Of a stretch of 21,805 bases of DNA, positions 21,802 to 21,805 are shown piece by piece. Source of the DNA: an uncultured Oscillospiraceae bacterium (GTDB lineage: Bacteria > Bacillota > Clostridia > Oscillospirales > Oscillospiraceae); NCBI GenBank assembly GCA_910583885.1, contig CAJUAC010000050.1, positions 1-21,805 of the forward strand. Direction: 5' to 3'. The notes under the pieces were generated by a model. That model was not told where the DNA came from, did no database searches, and saw only the letters and a program-made list of their open reading frames with translations. The translations under genes were made by a program, and so were the position numbers. Each line of letters starts with the position of its first letter. Position 1 is the stretch's first letter.

Positions 21802-21805
21802 GTAT

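Noticed and set aside
1..21805. CRISPR arrays, tRNA and rRNA genes, phage or toxin-antitoxin modules
   Set aside because: No regularly spaced repeats, no cloverleaf-like or rRNA-like sequence, and no phage gene noticed. The Xre pair lacks a recognisable toxin.

Overview
The window looks like a chromosomal segment of a GC-rich Clostridia (Firmicutes), most likely a gut Oscillospiraceae-type bacterium. This is inferred from strong Shine-Dalgarno sequences, a SAM-I riboswitch in front of metK, a citrate lyase operon with a fused citXG, a DUF1540 protein and an Xre/DUF3796-like pair. No gene here fixes the species.

Layout. (1) Positions 1-2640, plus strand, visibly AT-richer: the end of a cell-surface polymer locus, with a CDP-glycerol glycerophosphotransferase (cut by the window edge), tagD, a TylF-type methyltransferase carrying an extra N-terminal Rossmann domain, and a small signal-peptide/one-helix protein. 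A perfect 16-bp hairpin closes it, followed by a frameshifted gene remnant. (2) Positions 3152-10672, minus strand: one tight operon reading aconitase-family hydratase, NADP isocitrate dehydrogenase, citD, citE, citF, citXG. A promoter (10736-10764) and an 18-bp palindrome lie upstream, and a terminator-like hairpin sits between citF and citXG. (3) Positions 11027-11574, minus: a DUF3796-like membrane protein translationally coupled to a small Xre regulator. (4) Positions 11769-12733, plus: a DUF1540 protein and a TauE/SafE-type transporter split over two overlapping genes. The second gene ends inside a 144-bp MITE-like element. (5) A ZIP metal transporter (minus), a CbxX/SpoVK-type AAA+ ATPase (plus) and a cardiolipin-synthase-type phospholipase D protein (minus). 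The last two converge on a perfect 27-bp hairpin. (6) A MATE efflux pump and a divergent MerR/GyrI-like regulator, with a textbook 19-bp-spacer MerR operator between them. (7) A SAM-I riboswitch, metK, and a SAM-dependent methyltransferase broken by a frameshift at a run of seven G.

How the genes work together. The citrate operon links isocitrate/2-oxoglutarate to acetate plus oxaloacetate in one transcript. It lacks citC, a citrate transporter and a citrate synthase, so direction of flux is open. MerR and MATE form a self-contained drug-response module. metK and the methyltransferase would share SAM-sensing control. The most unusual items are the combined hydratase-icd-cit operon, the MITE-like element that supplies a stop codon, and the G7-tract methyltransferase. 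I did not find a clearly new defence or mobile system.
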